DNA of 64,000 nucleotides from JACPFV01 sp035526825 (GTDB lineage: Bacteria > Pseudomonadota > Gammaproteobacteria > Nevskiales > Nevskiaceae): positions 1 to 64,000 of the forward strand of contig DATLBT010000120.1 in NCBI GenBank assembly GCA_035526825.1, in the 5' to 3' direction. Shown here in pieces: positions 61,904-64,000 of this stretch (positions within the stretch are counted from its first letter, which is position 1; each line of letters starts with the position of its first letter). Position numbers and translations under genes: made by a program. The notes under the pieces were generated by a model. That model did no database searches and was not told the origin of the DNA. It saw nothing but the letters and a program-made list of their open reading frames with translations.

Positions 61904-63291
61904 GCGCCGAACAATGTTTTCAGGTGCGCATTGAGCATGCGGCCTTCGGGGTCGAGTGTGGCGCGGATGTCGAGGAACTCCTGGAAGCGGGGATAGCGTT
62001 GCGCGAGTTGCGCCTTGCTCAGGGTATGCATCTTGCCCCAATGCGGACGGCCGCCGAAGTCGCCGAGATTTTGATACAGCGGCTCGATCGTCCCGAAGTA
62101 GGGCAGCGGGTCCTCGGGGTAGTAGTGGTGCACGGCGATCGAGCCGCTGGTGGCATGGCCGTGGAACGGGCTGAGCAAGGCGTCATCGCCGGCGCCCTTG
62201 ACGATGCGCACCTCGATCGGGAAGAAGATTTCCGGGTGCATTTTCTCCACGGCTTCGCGCACACGGCGCACCGTCGGGACCAGGTGCTCGCGCGGGAGGT
62301 GGTATTCCATTTCGTTGAAGCGCACCGCGCGGCTCGACGGGAATACCTTGTACCAGACGTCGACCGCCTCTTCGGGCTGAAAATCCGCGGTGGCCCTGTT
62401 CATCAGCCAGCGCCGCAGCGACGGCGCCCACGACGTGAAGTCGCGCAGCGTCTTCATGTCGAGCACGGCGTTGTTGTCCTGGTCGACGCCACGCGGGTGA
62501 ACCGGCTCGTCGGTCGGGTCGATCGTGATCGCGATGCCGCTGTCGCAGTGCGGGATGAGATAAATCTCGAAGCTGTGGTGCTTCGCGGCGAGCGCATCGA
62601 AACGCTCGAGCAGCGCGTCGAGCGGCTCGAGCCAGAGGCGGCGCTTCAGGTTGTGCGTCGGAAGGTTCTGCAGCGTTACTTCCGTGATCACGCCGAGGCT
62701 TCCCAGCGAGACGCGCGCGGCATCGAAGATCTCGCGATGTTTCGCGGCGCTGCACTCGAGCACCTCGCCGCGCGGCGTGACCAGCTGCAGCGCGGTGACA
62801 TACGAATGCATCGCCCCGAGCGTGGCGCCGGTGCCGTGCGTGCCGGTGCCGATGGCGCCCGCCAGCGACTGCTCGTCGACATCCGGCATGTTCGGCAGCG
62901 CCTGGCCGATGCCCTGCAGGGGGCCGCCGACCTGGCCGAGCTTGGTGCCGGCGCCGAAGGTCGCGGTCATGGCCTTGGCGTCGTGGCGCAGCAGGCCGGT
63001 GAAGTTGCGCAGCGACAGCAGCGTGCCGTCGGTCGGCACCAGCGGCGTGAACGAGTGGCCGGCGCCGACCGGGCGCACGGGGCCGGGTGCCTTGCGCAAG
63101 AGGTCAACGAGCTGGTCCAGCGACTCGGGTGCGATGCGCTGCGCGGGCAGGCACGACTGGTAACCGGACCAGTTGCGCCAGCGGATCGGATCGCCGCGCT
63201 TGCGCGCCGGCGGCGGCGCCGCCGAATCGCAGCCGGCAAGGGCAAGTCCGGCCGCCGCCGCCGAGCCCGCCAGGAAGTCGCGGCGCTTCAC
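61900..63291 (-). CDS. FAD-dependent sugar-1,4-lactone oxidase (D-arabinonolactone oxidase-like)
   Basis: A 463-residue protein of the ALO/GLO family. The start MKRRDFLAGSAAAAGLALAGC combines a Tat-type RRDF motif with a lipobox. The FAD-binding domain shows PVGAGHSFTPLVPTDGTLLS and GTGTHGTGATLG. The C-terminal ALO domain has MEYHLPRE, RPHWGKMH and LDPEGRMLN. GTG 63291 overlaps the cytochrome stop by GTGA. The adjacent cytochrome c is the probable electron acceptor in place of oxygen (inference). Confidence 0.9.
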   Translation of the reverse strand: MKRRDFLAGSAAAAGLALAGCDSAAPPPARKRGDPIRWRNWSGYQSCLPAQRIAPESLDQLVDLLRKAPGPVRPVGAGHSFTPLVPTDGTLLSLRNFTGLLRHDAKAMTATFGAGTKLGQVGGPLQGIGQALPNMPDVDEQSLAGAIGTGTHGTGATLGAMHSYVTALQLVTPRGEVLECSAAKHREIFDAARVSLGSLGVITEVTLQNLPTHNLKRRLWLEPLDALLERFDALAAKHHSFEIYLIPHCDSGIAITIDPTDEPVHPRGVDQDNNAVLDMKTLRDFTSWAPSLRRWLMNRATADFQPEEAVDVWYKVFPSSRAVRFNEMEYHLPREHLVPTVRRVREAVEKMHPEIFFPIEVRIVKGAGDDALLSPFHGHATSGSIAVHHYYPEDPLPYFGTIEPLYQNLGDFGGRPHWGKMHTLSKAQLAQRYPRFQEFLDIRATLDPEGRMLNAHLKTLFGA

Positions 63292-63602
63292 GGCACGCCG
63301 GCCATGAAACGCACGAGGCCCTCGAACTCGGCTTCGCTGCAGTCCATGCACGAGCCGAGTGGCGGCATGCCTTCATGGCCGTCGATGGTGTGGGCGAGCA
63401 GGGCGTCCATGCCCTGCGCTAGGCGCGGCTCCCACGCCGCGCGATCGCCCGCCTGCGGTGCACCGCTACCGGGACTGGTGTGGCACGCCATGCAGGTCTG
63501 CACATACAGCGTGCCGAGGCGCGCGGCGTCGACGGCGTCGGCAGCCGAGGCGGCGCCGCTCATCAGGACCAGCAGGAAAGTCGCGATGCGCGTGAAAGTC
63601 AT
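63288..63602 (-). CDS. Cytochrome c (class I, c5-like)
   Basis: A 104-residue exported monohaem cytochrome. The signal is IATFLLVLMSGAASA. Haem attachment is CMACH (37-41), and a Met ligand is likely in DGHEGMPPLG. Two more Cys in SCMDC give the extra disulfide often seen in cytochrome c5. It is the first gene of the operon, with its promoter in the divergent gap before the TonB receptor. Confidence 0.9.
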   Translation of the reverse strand: MTFTRIATFLLVLMSGAASAADAVDAARLGTLYVQTCMACHTSPGSGAPQAGDRAAWEPRLAQGMDALLAHTIDGHEGMPPLGSCMDCSEAEFEGLVRFMAGVP

Positions 63603-63623
63603 GAGCGAATGTTTGTCCCCGGC

Positions 63624-63641
63624 CGGCAGGATATCCTGCCG
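63624..63641. promoter_or_regulatory. 18-bp perfect palindrome, candidate operator
   Basis: CGGCAGGATATCCTGCCG is its own reverse complement. It lies between the cytochrome start (63602, minus) and the TonB-receptor start (63671, plus), in a gap of under 70 bases that must serve both. A dimeric repressor or activator site is inferred. Confidence 0.55.
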
Positions 63642-63670
63642 ATGCCTACGGGGAACAACAGGTCCGCCTC

Positions 63671-64000
63671 ATGCATCGCCTGCTATTGCTGCTCGCGCTC
63701 AGCGGGCCCGTCACGCTGCACGCCCAGGATGCCGAGCCGCCGTCCGCGGAACTCTCGGAAATCCCGGTGGCGGAGATCGCGCCACCGGCGCTGCCAGTGG
63801 AAGACGAGGCGGTCCAGCTCGATGAACTCGTCGTCACCGCGCAGCGCGTCAAGCAGCCGATGCGCAAGGTGCCGCTGTCGATCACCGCGCTGGGCGGCGA
63901 CTTCATTTCCGCCACCGGCGCCGCGGACCTCGCGGATGTTTCGCTGTACGTGCCCAACGTGCGCGTCGACGCCGACGACCTCGGCTCGCCGCAGGTGTTC
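63671..64000 (+). CDS. TonB-dependent receptor, N-terminal part
   Basis: The first 110 residues of an outer-membrane active transporter cut by the window end. A signal peptide (MHRLLLLLALSGPVTLHA) is followed by a Pro/Glu linker, the TonB-box-like LDELVVTAQR and the start of the plug domain (KVPLSITALGGDFISATGA, DVSLYVPNVRVD). It is divergent from the cytochrome/lactone-oxidase operon, so its ligand may be a substrate of that operon. Confidence 0.93.
   Translation, partial: MHRLLLLLALSGPVTLHAQDAEPPSAELSEIPVAEIAPPALPVEDEAVQLDELVVTAQRVKQPMRKVPLSITALGGDFISATGAADLADVSLYVPNVRVDADDLGSPQVF

Overview
The window is 64 kb of dense, high-GC bacterial chromosome from a free-living Gram-negative. Lipoprotein and Tat signals, outer-membrane barrels, a TonB-dependent receptor, a FimV-like N-terminal segment and the gene orders prfA-prmC-moeB, DUF2066-AI-2E permease-hda and purM-purN-DUF3108 suggest a gammaproteobacterium near the Xanthomonadales/Lysobacterales or a sister order. 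This placement is an inference from gene content. Coding density is very high: cistrons often overlap by ATGA, GTGA or TGATG, and no gene-free stretch exceeds about 300 bases. I saw no tRNA, rRNA, CRISPR array, transposase or prophage gene.

Layout. 1-6.1 kb: housekeeping (release factor 1 and its methylase, a MoeB-type E1 enzyme, a degenerate MPN-like protein, an AGPS-like FAD oxidase, prolyl-tRNA synthetase). 6.1-14.4 kb: a surface/redox block with a FecR-domain protein, a giant choice-of-anchor V and cadherin-like surface protein whose frame runs into an outer-membrane barrel, and a three-haem lipoprotein. 14.4-24 kb: transporters, the DnaA regulator Hda, purine genes and a NUDIX plus metallo-beta-lactamase fusion. 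23.5-28.4 kb: the ybhP-clsB-ybhN phospholipid set, split by a c-di-GMP phosphodiesterase and a lipoprotein. 28.4-31.6 kb: a putrescine-utilisation-like set (PuuA and PuuD homologues, an SDR and a divergent cupin). 31.7-37.5 kb: small secreted and unknown proteins, a TrpB-fold pseudoenzyme and an RND/MMPL exporter.

37.5-44.3 kb holds three paralogous AlgG/AlgE-like right-handed beta-helix proteins, probably uronan C5-epimerases or relatives. They differ at the DPH[D/E] active site, and one ends in a GlyGly-CTERM-like tail. Between them lie an endonuclease I homologue with an altered active site and a VOC protein. 44.3-54.8 kb is a signalling block: a Ser/Thr kinase fused to a cyclic-nucleotide-binding domain, a two-propeller sensor histidine kinase, a subtilase interrupted by one amber codon, and a translationally coupled KaiC-like ATPase and hybrid histidine kinase.

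54.8-58.8 kb carries an M20 peptidase, a lipoprotein hydrolase, an AsmA-like protein and a GST. 58.8-63.6 kb is a tightly overlapped five-gene minus-strand operon: cytochrome c, FAD sugar-lactone oxidase, DSD1-type PLP enzyme, class V aminotransferase and GNAT. It diverges from a TonB-dependent receptor cut by the window end, with an 18-bp perfect palindrome between them. Two families of dispersed inverted repeats occur, and one of them encodes the C-termini of two unrelated genes.
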